Source of the DNA: Monoplex corrugatus
Taxonomy: Eukaryota > Mollusca > Gastropoda > Littorinimorpha > Ranellidae
Direction of reading: 5' to 3'
DNA length: 64,000 nucleotides
NCBI GenBank assembly: GCA_030674185.1
Contig: JAPXFY010000026.1
Coordinates: forward strand, 36,178,614 to 36,242,613
Shown in pieces: positions 46,578 through 56,363 of this stretch. Position 1 is the stretch's first letter, and every line of letters begins with the position of its first letter. Under the pieces are notes generated by a model. That model saw nothing but the letters and a program-made list of their open reading frames with translations, searched no databases and was not told the origin of the DNA. The translations under genes were made by a program, and so were the position numbers.

Positions 46578-46933
46578 AACACAAACACAATCACAATCAC
46601 AATCACAATCACATGCACGCATACACGCACATGCATACATTCACTCACTCTCTCTCATTAGTGTGGATACTGTTATAAAGTAAAAGATATTCTTCCTTTT
46701 TCTGTCTTATTCAGAGAGTGGTGGAAAGAGAAGAACACTTTCATTCTCTCTTCGTAGATATGATGATAAAATAAACATATTTTCCTTTGTCTGTCTTATT
46801 TATTCAGAGAGTGCTAGAAGGAAATGAGGAAACCCCTCTACCAGCAGCCATGGTGCGACCAACCAATGGTCAGGTCATCTGGATCCTGGATTCTGCTGCT
46901 GCATCAAATTTGAAATCTGTACAAAAATTATGA
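36980..46933 (+). CDS. PGLS: 6-phosphogluconolactonase (5 coding exons, complete)
   Basis: Cytosolic enzyme of the oxidative pentose phosphate pathway; it hydrolyses 6-phosphogluconolactone to 6-phosphogluconate. Exons: 36980-37106, 38610-38810, 39882-40024, 44110-44250, 46808-46933, all with GT-AG introns and consistent phases; 738 bases encode 245 residues plus TGA. The start is the first ATG, in a good context (aaacATGG), and begins MAAPVINV. Family motifs are [10 protein letters not shown] (~40-49, phosphate-binding loop spanning exons 1/2), FFCDERHV (~67-74), [16 protein letters not shown] (~138-153) and [17 protein letters not shown] (~164-180), followed by the C-terminal LPAAMV and WILD blocks. 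Length is close to animal homologues. Intron 2 carries a dead tandem copy of the exon 2 end, and intron 4 a decoy copy of the last acceptor. CDC73 lies divergently ~3.1 kb upstream. Confidence 0.96.
38029..38250. repeat. (CA)n microsatellite in PGLS intron 1
   Basis: Long CA runs with CCA and GTA interruptions. Confidence 0.95.
39087..39417 (+). pseudogene. Dead tandem copy of the PGLS exon 2 end and intron 2 start
   Basis: TACAAGAAGGGTCTG, CCCATATTGTTGGAAGC and ATTTCAGCTGATTAATATTG repeat 38736-38826, and similarity continues through the following intronic sequence (GGCCAACTTTGAAACTG, GATCCTTCCATACA, GTCAAGTCTGGAAGCA). The duplicate donor is CTGATT instead of GTGACT, so it cannot be spliced as the original is. 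Confidence 0.85.
40552..40648. repeat. (GT)n microsatellite in PGLS intron 3
   Basis: An almost perfect GT run with two ATGT interruptions. Confidence 0.95.
40861..40971. repeat. 28-bp minisatellite, 4 copies
   Basis: Unit GAAGACACTAGCGGAACACA plus AGTTCAGG; copies start at 40861, 40889, 40917 and 40945. PGLS intron 3. Confidence 0.95.
41230..41515 (+). pseudogene. LINE ORF2 C-terminal remnant
   Basis: [37 protein letters not shown] and [15 protein letters not shown] fit the C-terminal block (RL.. GH .. G.R..GRP...W....., QDR..WR) of a LINE family different from the one at 56-59 kb. The stop is at 41500-41502. PGLS intron 3. Confidence 0.7.
41538..41850. repeat. 47-bp minisatellite, about 6-7 copies
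   Basis: Unit TTTGGATTGGATGGATCTCT plus CTTGGACTGTCTCAACACTCCAAGCCC. It begins right after the LINE remnant stop; the first copies are the most diverged. PGLS intron 3. Confidence 0.95.
41969..42158. mobile_element. TTAA MITE, copy 2
   Basis: Left CCCTTTGACTCC (its TTAA decayed) and right GGAGTCAAAGGGTTAA, with the same internal blocks as copy 1. PGLS intron 3. Confidence 0.85.
42172..42290 (+). repeat. SINE fragment (snail-type, CCATATGCGCT family)
   Basis: CATTGCACTCTGACAATTCC and ATATGCGCTCCACTCAGACC, followed by GACTAGGTCTTGA, resemble the family also present at 44330-44490. Confidence 0.45.
42501..42659. mobile_element. TTAA MITE, copy 3
   Basis: CTTTTGACTCCGGCACCCTG at the left and GGAGTCAAAGGGTTAA at the right. 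The central part is partly deleted compared with copies 1, 2 and 4. PGLS intron 3. Confidence 0.8.
42713..43133. mobile_element. Fold-back repeat, copy 2, with 13-bp target duplication
   Basis: Inverted arms carry GACAAAGGCCAGTTGGCCGAAAA-type sequence, with a longer loop made of inverted CAGGGAAGTTTCAGTCTT and CAAAATTTTTG blocks. The tail is GAACGCGGGCAGTCACACTT. TACAGTTGTACAT flanks both sides (42700-42712, 43134-43146). PGLS intron 3. Confidence 0.85.
43490..43690 (-). repeat. tRNA-headed SINE body, minus orientation
   Basis: TATAGACACCTGCTGTGTTGGTC, TTTGAGCAACACTCTC and CTATGGTCCCAA-like blocks match the complete copy at 44923-45426. The head is missing. PGLS intron 3. Confidence 0.65.
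44325..44490 (+). repeat. SINE fragment starting CAGTTTCAG..TTTCTCAAG
   Basis: CAGTTTCAGCTTCAGTTTCT, then CTGCGCTCGGAATGAATTCC and ATATGCGCTAA, follow the order of a SINE that I recall from caenogastropod genomes (cagtttcagtttcag..ctgcgttcgga..ccatatacgct). A short related piece lies at 53433-53465. PGLS intron 4. Confidence 0.6.
44923..45426 (-). mobile_element. Complete tRNA-headed SINE with 14-bp target duplication and (TAAA)n tail
   Basis: Read on the minus strand: the head TGGTGTAGTGGTTAGCACAA (A-box-like) and GGTTCCAATCC (B box with one mismatch) lead to a body containing AGTCGAGTCTCATCCATTTC and GTGTTGCTCAAATCTTCT, and a TAAATAAATAAA tail. GAAGATGAGACATT occurs on both sides (44909-44922 and 45427-45440). 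It is the reference copy for the family. PGLS intron 4. Confidence 0.9.
45816..46200. repeat. (GT)n / (GA)n compound microsatellite
   Basis: Three blocks of GT repeats separated by two related GAAAAAGAGAG..GAGAGAAAGTGTG purine blocks, i.e. a higher-order duplication. PGLS intron 4. Confidence 0.95.
46378..46610. repeat. (CA)n microsatellite, inverse of the preceding (GT)n block
   Basis: About 200 bases of CA repeat followed by five CACAAT units, 180 bases downstream of the (GT)n array. Confidence 0.95.
46690..46760 (+). pseudogene. Decoy copy of the PGLS exon 5 acceptor
   Basis: CTGTCTTATTCAGAGAGTGGTGGAAAG (46702-46728) repeats the genuine intron 4 end CTGTCTTATTTATTCAG|AGAGTGCTAGAAGG about 95 bases upstream. 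Splicing to the decoy would give [13 protein letters not shown] and then a stop, so it is not coding. Confidence 0.8.
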
Positions 46934-47055
46934 ACAAATGAAACTTGCCGTTAATATTGCCTGTGAGTGTAGCGATCATTTGATTCTTGACTATTTTTAC
47001 GACACAGAATTAAAGGATACAAGAAAATCATGAGGAAAGGATACTTTTGATTGGG

Positions 47056-47108
47056 AATAAATTCAGATTTTGAAAATCATGGAAAGGATACTTTTGATTG
47101 GGAATAAA
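47056..47108 (+). promoter_or_regulatory. Candidate PGLS poly(A) signals in a duplicated 3' UTR segment
   Basis: AATAAA occurs at 47056-47061 and 47103-47108 within two tandem copies (about 47 bases) of GGAAAGGATACTTTTGATTGGGAATAAATTCAGATTTTG. Both follow the PGLS stop by 120-175 bases. Use of either is inferred. Confidence 0.6.
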
Positions 47109-47429
47109 TTCAGATTTTGTTGATGCATTTGAATTTTGGTTTGCTTGTTTATTTGCTTGTTTTGCTTTTGCTTCTCTCAGCCGTATTCAAACAAAAATTT
47201 TGTTATATCTTACAATATTGAAATTTTTTTTTTGGTACTCAATTGTGAGCACACTTTAAGGCTGGTACTGAACTATCTAGAATAATGTTAAAGTGTTGCA
47301 TCGGTTTACATTCTCTCATTTTCTTGAAATCTCTTAGTTTCTTTGAAATTGTTCTTTTTTCATTCATGTTTTGGCTGTAACAGTACAGTGCGGCTCTTGT
47401 TTCTGTCACCTGAAACTTTGTCAGGTAAT

Positions 47430-47556
47430 ACTTTAACTTTAAAGTAATAGGCTGTATCATTGCTCTTTTTTACTTTAACTTTAAAGTAATAGGCTGTATC
47501 ATTGCCCTTTTTTACTTTAACTTTAAAGTAATATGCTGTATCATTGCCCTTTTTTC
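47430..47556. repeat. 42-bp minisatellite, 3 copies
   Basis: Unit ACTTTAACTTTAAAGTAATA plus GGCTGTATCATTGCCCTTTTTT downstream of PGLS. Confidence 0.95.
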
Positions 47557-47730
47557 CCCTCTTCTAAACAGTTATTCAGGCTAGACATATAATTGTGATG
47601 CCTTGAAATTGATTTAATGTTTGTGTAGTAATTTTCCAAGAAAGTATTAAAAAAAAAAAGTAGGAATAAAGTGATTTGAAACATCTCTGTAAGCAGGCTG
47701 ACAGACCATATTCAATCATTCTCATGAGAA

Positions 47731-48110
47731 GTGTGGTAATCGATTAGGTAAATGTCAGACTTATAACCTGAGGGCCAGGGGTTGACCCTGCCTGTGTACA
47801 TCCCACCTGGTGGGTAGCATTTACTAGTAAATGATGAGATTTTATTTGATCTCCGGATCAGCATGTGTGCAGATCTGTCATTGCCTAAGCCTGTTTGAGT
47901 GTATGTACGTGTACAACATCAGATATGCATGTTGTATATCCTGTACGTCACATCAGTGTTTGTTGACTTATGGAAACATGAAAATATGAAAACACCCAGC
48001 GTGCACGTCCACCAGATTATGCTGACTTTGCAGCAGCATAACATCTGCGTAGTGTGGGCAAAACCACACGTGTATGCACATCTGAAGAAATTGGATCACT
48101 TTTAAAACAA
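47731..48110 (+). mobile_element. Snail-type tRNA SINE, near full length
   Basis: Head with GACTTATAACCTGAGGGCCA and a decayed B box GGGGTTGACCC, body with GTGTGCAGATCTGTCATTGC, CAACATCAGATATGCATG, GACTTATGGAAACATGAA, CACCCAGCGTGCACG and the 3' part with CACATCTGAAGAAATTGGA. It matches a SINE I recall from caenogastropods. It serves as reference for the expanded copy at 48890-50280. Confidence 0.75.
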
Positions 48111-48226
48111 CAAAATCTCGCTTCCCCTCCCCCTTGTATGGAAATCAGAGGGTAAGATGACAGATTTCTAATTGGAAGACCTGGTTTGGGTCCTGCTTGG
48201 GTCGCGCCGAAATGGTGGATAAAAGA

Positions 48227-48877
48227 TTAACGCTTTCACCACCAAGTTTCCCCAGAAACAGCACTCCTCAGTGCCAAGTATATTTTGGGCAGCCAATTTT
48301 GCAGTGCAGTATGCATTTTTAAAAGCTTATATCTCACAGACCATTAAAGATTTTCACTTACTTTTTTTTTTTGCTGTGTAAAAGGCAGATGTATTTATAT
48401 ATGAATGCTTGCTTATGTTTACGTGCTTGATTGATTATTCCACAGATTGATTATTCCACAGATAATATCATAAAGAAAAACAATTTTCTTTTCATACGGT
48501 TTATTAGTTGTACTACTGACCTTATTTCATGAGTTGTGCGCCAGATATTAAAATAAATGAGGAAAAGCAGTGGAAAATCTACACATAAATTCAGTTGTCT
48601 GCTTATTCTACTTGGAGTGTAGACAATGCATGTCGATGTGCAGCCATTTTGGAGAAAACGCTTTGGAGAAAACGTGACATAAATTCCGACAGTTAACAAA
48701 GCCACACTTCAGCCTGACTGCTGAAAAACTAGGTCGCTGGGTCGCAGTGGAGCTGACAAAGCTTTGTACCCATGTGAAAAGTTATCGTTTAGCATGACCC
48801 CTCCAAGTCGCACAAATGTGACCATGGCAGTCTTACGGGAAGTCGCGTGGTTGCGACCATGGCGGGAAAAGAGTTAA
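48227..48877. mobile_element. MITE-like element with TTAA ends
   Basis: TTAACGCTTTCACC at the left and GGGAAAAGAGTTAA at the right give imperfect inverted ends TTAAC[GT]CTTT[CT], 651 bases apart. No coding was recognised. Confidence 0.5.
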
Positions 48878-48889
48878 ATTTTTTCTGAT

Positions 48890-50280
48890 TTTCCAGGCCA
48901 GCATATTTGCAGACCTGTTAGTGCCTAAAGTTGAGTTTATACACACGCAGAACATCAGGTATGCATGTTAGCCTAAAGTGTGAGTATATACACATGCAGA
49001 ACATCAGGTATGCATGTAAGCCTAAAGTGTGAGTATATGTATACATACGCAGAACATCAGGTATGCACATTAGCCTAAAGTGTGAGTATATACATACAGA
49101 GAACATCAGGTTTGCATATAGCCTAAAATGTGAGTATATACATACTGAGAACATCAGGTATGCACATTAGCCTAAAGTGTGAGTATATACATACAGAGAA
49201 CATCAGGTATGCATATTAGCCTAAAGTGTGAGTATATACATATGCAGAACATCAGGTATGCATGTTAGCCTAAAGTGTGAGTGTATACACACGCACAACA
49301 TCAGGTATGCATGTTAGGCTAAAGTGTGAGTATATACATACAGAGAACATCAGGTTTGCATATAGCCTAAAGTGTGAGTATATACACATGCAAAACATCA
49401 GGTATGCACATTAGCCTAAAGTGTGAGTATATACATACAGAGAACATCAGGTTTGCATATAGCCTAAAATGTGAGTATATACATACTGAGAACATCAGGT
49501 ATGCACATTAGCCTAAAGTGTGAGTATATTCATACAGAGAACATCAGGTATGCATGTTAGCCTAAAGTGTGAGTATATACACATGCAGAACATCAGGTAT
49601 GCATGTTAGCCTAAAGTGTGAGTATATACACACGCACAACATCAGGTATGCATGTTAGCCTAAAGTGTGAGTATATACACATGCAGAACATCAGGTATGC
49701 ATGTTAGCCTAAAGTGTGAGTGTATACACACGCACAACATCAGGTATGCATGTTAGCCTAAAGTGTGAGTATACACACACACAGAATATCAGGTATGCAT
49801 GTTAGCCTAAAGTGTGAGCATATACACATGCAGAACATCAGGTATGCTTATTAGCCTAAAGTGTGAGTATACACACATGCAGAATATCAGGTATGCTTAT
49901 TAGCCTAAAGTGTGAGTACATAGAGAGAACATCAGGTATGCATAGAGCCTAAAGTGCGAGTATACACACAAACAGAATATCAGGTATGCTTATTAGCCTA
50001 AAGTGTGAGTACATACAGAGAACATCAGGTATGCATAGAGCCTAAAGTGTGAGTACATACATATGTAGAACATCAGGTATGTGCACTAGAGATCTTGTAA
50101 GTCATGTTATTGTTAATGTCTGGTGGCTTATGGAATGATAATAACATTGAACATACATGCCTACTGAAGATGTGACAAAATATCAGACATTTTAGCACCA
50201 ACCTACCGCACGCACAGTGCAGGCAAAACAACATGCATGCGCGCATCTGAGAAAGATCAGAATGCTAGAACAGAAAAGTC
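48890..50280 (+). repeat. SINE whose core has expanded into a ~48-bp minisatellite (about 24 copies)
   Basis: The left part CAGCATATTTGCAGACCTGTTAGTGCCTAAAG and the right part (50080-50280, with GGCTTATGGAATGATAA and GCGCGCATCTGAGAAAGATC) match the SINE at 47731-48110. Between them lie about 24 copies of GCCTAAAGTGTGAGTATATACACATGCAGAACATCAGGTATGCATGTTA-type units (I counted 24 CATCAGGT-like cores, 48945-50085), which correspond to the SINE segment between TGCCTAAG and CAGATATGCATGT. Confidence 0.85.
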
Positions 50281-51600
50281 ATATTAAGTGAATTTCCATA
50301 ATAATCACATTTGTCTATTTTTTTTTTTATACGGTTTTAGTTCATTTCGGTTTTTTTTCCCCCCTGCCAGTTGCTTTATGGTATGGTGTGAAATTTGGAC
50401 TGTTTACTCCATCTTTTTCAATTTCTCTTCTGCAGCAGATTATTTTTGCTTACCCATTTAAACAGAATTTTAAACATAAGTTTGCCACAGAGAGTTGGTT
50501 TTTTTTTACTTGGGTTGTTTCATGTACTAAAAGTATACTTAATGTCTCTGCACATGTATGCAACCTCACTTTATCATCTCATGTGAATGACTAGCACCCA
50601 GACCACCACACAAGATCTGGTGCACTGGGAGAAAACTCCCTGTCCTACCAGGAATTGAACCTATAACTTTCTTATTTTTTAGGTGAGTGAATTAACAGCG
50701 TGGTCACTACACTACATTGTGGTGGAGGGAATCTGCATTTTGAATTCAAGTAGGCCCTATATCGAATAAGACTGTCATCTTTTGCAGGTTACCAGAATAC
50801 TTACAGATGAAATTCTTTTCACTCCCAACTGCTTATCTGTTCACAGTTTACAGGTCACTGCATGCATCAGCTGTCTGTTTTAAATAAATCAGCTGTCTAT
50901 TTTTAATAAGTGAGGCAAAGATCATTATGGTGGCCTCAGCATCCTGTCAAGACACTTCCCAACATATACCTGTTTGCTGCTTGAGCAATAGTCAAGGTTA
51001 AAAAAAAAAAGAACAAATGAAAAAGCTAGAAAACAGTGCAAAGTAGTCAAAGGGTTTTAAAAGAAAAGATTTTTTACAAAATTGTAACAAGATAGTTTTG
51101 GGGAGAAGATTAAAAAACAAACAAAAGAGCAACAAAAGCAAACAAACAAATATTACTAAAGGGGTATTGCACTTTTAAAAAAAATAATATGTAAAAACAA
51201 AACAAAACAAAACAAGCAAAACAAACAAAACAAAACACCCACAAACAAAAACCCACTGCTTTGGGGCCAAACAGACCTGGCTGATTTCACTTTTTTCATT
51301 TCACTGATTGCTTCACACTTTTAATCTTTATTCACTTATCTGATTTTATATTTTGATTATTTTCAATTGTTTTGCTTTATAAGATTGACATTGTTTCTTC
51401 AGATATGTGTGTAGTTTTCATTTGTTTGTTTTTGTCTTTGTTTTTTCATATTTCACCTGGTTGTTGGTCATTTTTCTTCCTGATGATGCTGTTGAGAACA
51501 TTGGTAAAATAAGGGTTTGGGTAGTCTTTCATCTTTTATAAATATGTAATTTTTTATGTGAAAAAAAAAGATTAAAAATGACACAATCCTGTTGCCGTCT
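50281..51600. other. Intergenic, no gene seen
   Basis: AT-rich sequence. A minus-strand tRNA-SINE-like piece is at about 50590-50720 (GGAATTGAACC is an inverted B box), and A-rich/AAAC-repeat stretches lie near 51000-51250. Confidence 0.5.
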
Positions 51601-51611
51601 AAAGCCGACTC

Positions 51612-51718
<107 letters not shown>

Positions 51719-52314
51719 TGTTTTGTTTTTTTGATTTTAATGTCTTTTTGCTCTTTTGGGAGTTGTTCACTATACCTTCCGTGTAAGTGGATGTGCAGTT
51801 GTGCATGTGTGTCATGTACGAGCATGTTTTTTTAGTCTGCTGCGTGTGTATGCAAGTGTGTGATCGACGTATATGTCTATGTTGTGTGTATATGTGCACC
51901 TCAGCAAAAATTAACCAATCAACCAAACAGTAAGCAAATGTTGCTGGTGTTGTCACTGGATTCTCTCACACATTAACCGGATGACTACATGCAATGGTCT
52001 TCAATTTATGGGTACTGATACCAGCATGGTTTTTCATGTGAGCTAGAAGAACATTTTCAAAGATACATGTTCTTCTACAAGCACTGCAGAGGAAGAGTGT
52101 AATGGCCCTTGGTCTGCTTATTCTAGTCCCTCATTTGTTCCATAATAGCTGTTCTATGCTGCTCAAATGTGATTGTGCACAGCTGTTGCCAGCATGATCT
52201 GTTCGGGAAATGTTTTCTCAGTAGCAGTGTTGTTGTTTTCTACCCAATATTCTTAGAAAAGAAATAAGAGGTCATACACCCAATCAATCTATGTCTATCA
52301 ATTAACATCAGGAA

Positions 52315-52765
52315 GAGTTTTTGAATGTTATATAGAACCGATACGGTTAGATCTATACGGTTGTGAGGTGTAGACAGTCAACATACAAAGTCAGAACAAA
52401 ATTGAGGAAACTGAAATGTGGTTTCTAAGAATGTTGAGAGTTCCATGGACAGCAAAGGAAATAAATGTGACAGTCTTGAAGGAGGCAGACACAAGAAGGT
52501 CATTAGTAAAGAAGATTAGGAAAAGACAAGCAACATTTGTAGGACATTTTATGAGGAAAGGGGAATTAGAGCACCTGGTCACAACAGGAGGGCTGGAGGA
52601 AAAGAGAACAGGTAGACCCTGGGAGAAAGTATTGGATGGACTTGGTGGCTGAGCACAGAGAGGGTGGGAGATGTACTTGCAGCGACGAGGGATAGATTTG
52701 TGTGGAGGGCCATGATAGCCATGCTATGCAGCAGGGCACATAATGATGATAATGACACCAATTAA
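52315..52765 (+). pseudogene. LINE ORF2 C-terminal remnant
   Basis: YGCEV-like sequence near 52360, then KIEETEMWFLRMLRVPW, TAKEINVTVLKEADTRRSL, RKRQATFVGHFMRKGELEHL and EEKRTGRPWEKVLDGLGG. This is the classic C-terminal block after the LINE RT domain, ending in a GATGATAATGAC tail. A few stops are present. It matches the remnant at 18535-18790. Confidence 0.75.
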
Positions 52766-53241
52766 CCAACCACAAGAATACTGAATTCTGCTCATTACCA
52801 CCAAAGGTAGGTAAAGATTGTCCTATAACCGTGAGGTCACAGGCGAGAGGGGTGATACAGACCTGAACTTTTCTCCAAGCCACCATTATGCGGCCAGACC
52901 CTGTCCCCTCTGTCTTGCTGTTTTACCTATTTTAACGTTGAAGAAAATCAGGTGTCAAGATGTATGTCGCACACAACGGTTTTGCTTGAATGTAATTCAC
53001 ACCTGTGCAAACGCATGCAGTCAGACATGAAGGTGAATGATCTACGTCATCACCAATCCATTGCCGTTTAAAGTGTGTAAATCAATAATGTCACCTGTCT
53101 TGGTGATTTCTCGTACTTGGGTGGCAGCTTAGACAAAAATCATGCAGGCTGGAAAAAGCAGTGAGCATATCATTTTGGCTTTGGTTTTGCTTCTGTGGGC
53201 AGGAGTGTAGTAATTAGTGGGCAGGAATGTAGTAATTAAAT

Positions 53242-53281
<40 letters not shown>

Positions 53282-54380
53282 CACATGCGCGAAAGTGATT
53301 GGCTTCAGACAAGTTTATTTAAAGGCAACTTCATTTAATTAAAAAAAAAAAATTTGTTTCCACTTTCTTTGTCTTCCCTTCGGAAGTCTTCTTAAATAAA
53401 AAGCCAACACTTACCAAACAGAAAAACCCATGTTTCAGTTTCAGTTTCTCAAGACAGTCTCCATATGATATCATGCTCGTAATACAAAAATTTAACACAA
53501 GCCCTAATACTAGTAATAGAAACAAAATATTCAATAAATCAGTTCATGTACCCTCTCCAACAAACTTATCCTACACACGCCTAATCCCCCGATTCTCCTA
53601 ACCCACCCTCACCGTCCCGTACATACAAACGTGCTTGGTTCGCCCCCCCCCCCCCCCCCACTACTCCCCATCACATTAAAAAAAACATTTAAAAAAACAA
53701 AACAAAAAACAAGGGAGATAAGTATTAAAACGAACGCATACCGGAAGTGTATACCGGACGTATATTGGGAGTTTTCTACCCTTACCATATCTCGTTAAAT
53801 TGGCCCATAACGACTTGAACACTTCTGCATGCCCGTTCGCTTATTTTGGAGGTATGACTGTGCCTATCCACGATGAAGGCTCAGGGCATTGGTGCTAGTT
53901 TTCTGTCTATTAGCCCTGAAATTTCTGTCCAAATTGATGTCTATATGTGTTCCTGGTTTTGCAGAAGGATCTGTAAACTAGAACTGATGATTGAAGATGC
54001 TGATCATCTGACTTAAATCAGAGCCTTAGCATCAGTAACCATTTAAATCAAATGAACCAAAAGAAACACGAAAACAGGCATGGACAGTATACCGTTCGAA
54101 ATTAGTTTGTTAACATTGTATCCGTTTTATTTTTGCCGAGTTCAGAAAAAGACGGCAGAATCGTTCTTGGATCGATGATAAGAGTTAGAGTGCCTGTACA
54201 GTGTTTAATTTAACTGTTCATATGATTGTGGATGCTTGCAGTGTTTGATGTTTTGTTTTACTGGTGTCAGCAAAATACAGCTTGACCAGTGAACTCTAAA
54301 TCAAAGTGACTGCCGGTGTTTAAGTAAACAGAAACCATTAAAACACTAAAATAAAACGATTAGGCCTACTGAACATAAAA
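52766..54380. other. Intergenic, no gene seen
   Basis: Contains a (CA)n run at 53244-53280, a short SINE piece at 53433-53465 and a poly-C tract at 53643-53659. No coding signal. Confidence 0.5.
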
Positions 54381-54640
54381 CAAGACAGGCGCAGATTTTC
54401 GACCAATTGGCTTTCGTCAGCGTATACAAATGACAACAGAGAATAGATCCACAACACTTAAAGGAAAAAGAGTAAACTGCTTCCCTAACATGGTGTTGAG
54501 CAAGAGAAAATGGCAAATATCAGGCAGGGAAGTTGTCTACTGTTTTGCCCCTCAGTGTTGTGCATTTATACTTGTCTTTTGTATCTGCTTGACAAAGACT
54601 GGTTGGCCAAAAAGGTGATATCTTGTTTTGATGCATGCCC
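54380..54640. repeat. Fold-back repeat, copy 3 (diverged), with hammerhead-like core
   Basis: The left arm, CAAGACAGGCGCAGATTTTC and GACCAATTGGCTTTCGTCAG, is the inverse of the GACAAAGGCCAGTTGGCCGAAA motif of other copies. The right arm GCTTGACAAAGACTGGTTGGCC lies at ~54588-54609. On the minus strand 54397-54420 reads CTGACGA, a short stem-loop, then GAAA. Confidence 0.6.
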
Positions 54641-55743
54641 TATTAGATAATGTTCTGATTCTATTTTGTTTGTTTGTTTGTTGTTGTATTTTGTTTGTTT
54701 GTTTGTTTGTTGTTTTTCTTGAACAGTTAAAGGCAGCAAAGCAGTAGAAAATGTTAAATGGATTCCGTTAAGTGGGATTTTAATTCTAGTCTTCTACTGC
54801 ATGTACACTAATTGTAGATTCTTCACCATAGGCTTAAACATCAAGATAAAGATAAACACCCTTTTTAGTAAAAAGTGCACCTATATTAATTTGAAGCCTG
54901 GAGAAATTTTGATATTTTTTGTATTAGCTTTTTATTGTTGGGATAGTACTCTGAATTGCCTCAGTCACAGATTGGTTCAGTGGTTGTCAGTAAATGTGAT
55001 TGGTTAATTTGGTTTAGTTTTATGTCAGCATCCACCTCATGTGATATGGCTGATGGTGATAACCATCCCAGGAAAGTGATGGAAGGGTGACTTACCTAAT
55101 CCTATACTGACACCATCAGAACAACAGTTATCTCATTGAGCCCGAACCAAATCATATGATTCGGTGGTCTAGGATAGCGTTGGCATCACACTTCACAGCG
55201 AATTGTATGATCTGGTGCGTTTTAGAAAATTCCCGTGTAAAGACGACTGGCTTGATCCAGGGGAAGCCAGTGCCTGGGTAAGCTTCAACCATTCAGTGTG
55301 AAGATTTTGCTCCCTTGACCGTATGTCATGTAAAATTAGCTGTGAAAGTGCTTTCTAGAAGTGACCAGACGAAAGAGTGTTTTTCATTGTATTGTAGGAA
55401 TTAATCTTACATTAACATGAAAGAGTAGAACTATATTAGAAAATTAATTAATAAACGAGACATGGTGATCATATATTTTTGATGTGAACTTTCATCAGAA
55501 CTACAATTTGAAACAGGTAAATTGAACAATATTGCTAAATTAATGATGTGATTTGGGTATATATAGTCACCATGCTATTTTTAGAAAGAATTTTTTTTTC
55601 TTCTTTCACTTACAGTTACACTTACACTTACCATTTTGAATAATGATTAAATACAGAAAATGAAGTCATGTGCATCTGACATTTTGCATGATGCTAGATA
55701 AAGAGTGATATTTAATAGCACAGTTTACTTTTTGAAGGTACCT
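54641..55743. other. Intergenic, no gene seen
   Basis: Contains TTTG repeats (54665-54715). The block TTTTTCATTGTATTGTAGGA (extending into ATTAATCTTACA, 55380-55411) recurs at 61510-61541. Confidence 0.5.
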
Positions 55744-56229
55744 TTAACTCACTCAGTAAGGAGGGTTTCCCCCTTTGCTTTTCCCCACAGACGACCCATT
55801 TTGAAGGGTTAGGAAAAAAAACAACAACAAAAAACGTAAGGGAACAAAATGAAACTGATATTTACATGCAGGGTTAGTTCATGCCAAAATATTGAAGTTC
55901 TTCCTTGAATTATTCTTCATCATCTTCATGTGCCATGTTGAAAATACCCCCAATTTTATGGTCAGGATCACCGTACAGTCACACTTTGATCAGCTCAATG
56001 AACACAGAGTCAAAATAACATGACTAAAGTAGACCTTGCTCAGGGTGAAAAAAAATATTATTAGTGACATTATATAAATAAATGTACAAATTGTTACACA
56101 GGGGAATTTGGAAAAAATAAAGGAGCACACCGGATGCTTAATAATAATAATAATAAAGAGCATTTATATAGCGCCTAATCTGATGAAAACAAGAGCCCTA
56201 AGCGCTTACAGGTATCACGCAGACACAAC

Positions 56230-56285
<56 letters not shown>

Positions 56286-56363
56286 CACACCAGCCGACAT
56301 TCAAGGCTCAAAAGACAACAAGGGGGGATTTGGGGAAGTTAGGTGGTAGAGTCTTTATAAGTA

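Noticed and set aside
48936..50090. Regular ~48-base repeats considered as a CRISPR-like array
   Set aside because: Units are contiguous with no unique spacers, the DNA is eukaryotic, and SINE flanks explain the origin.
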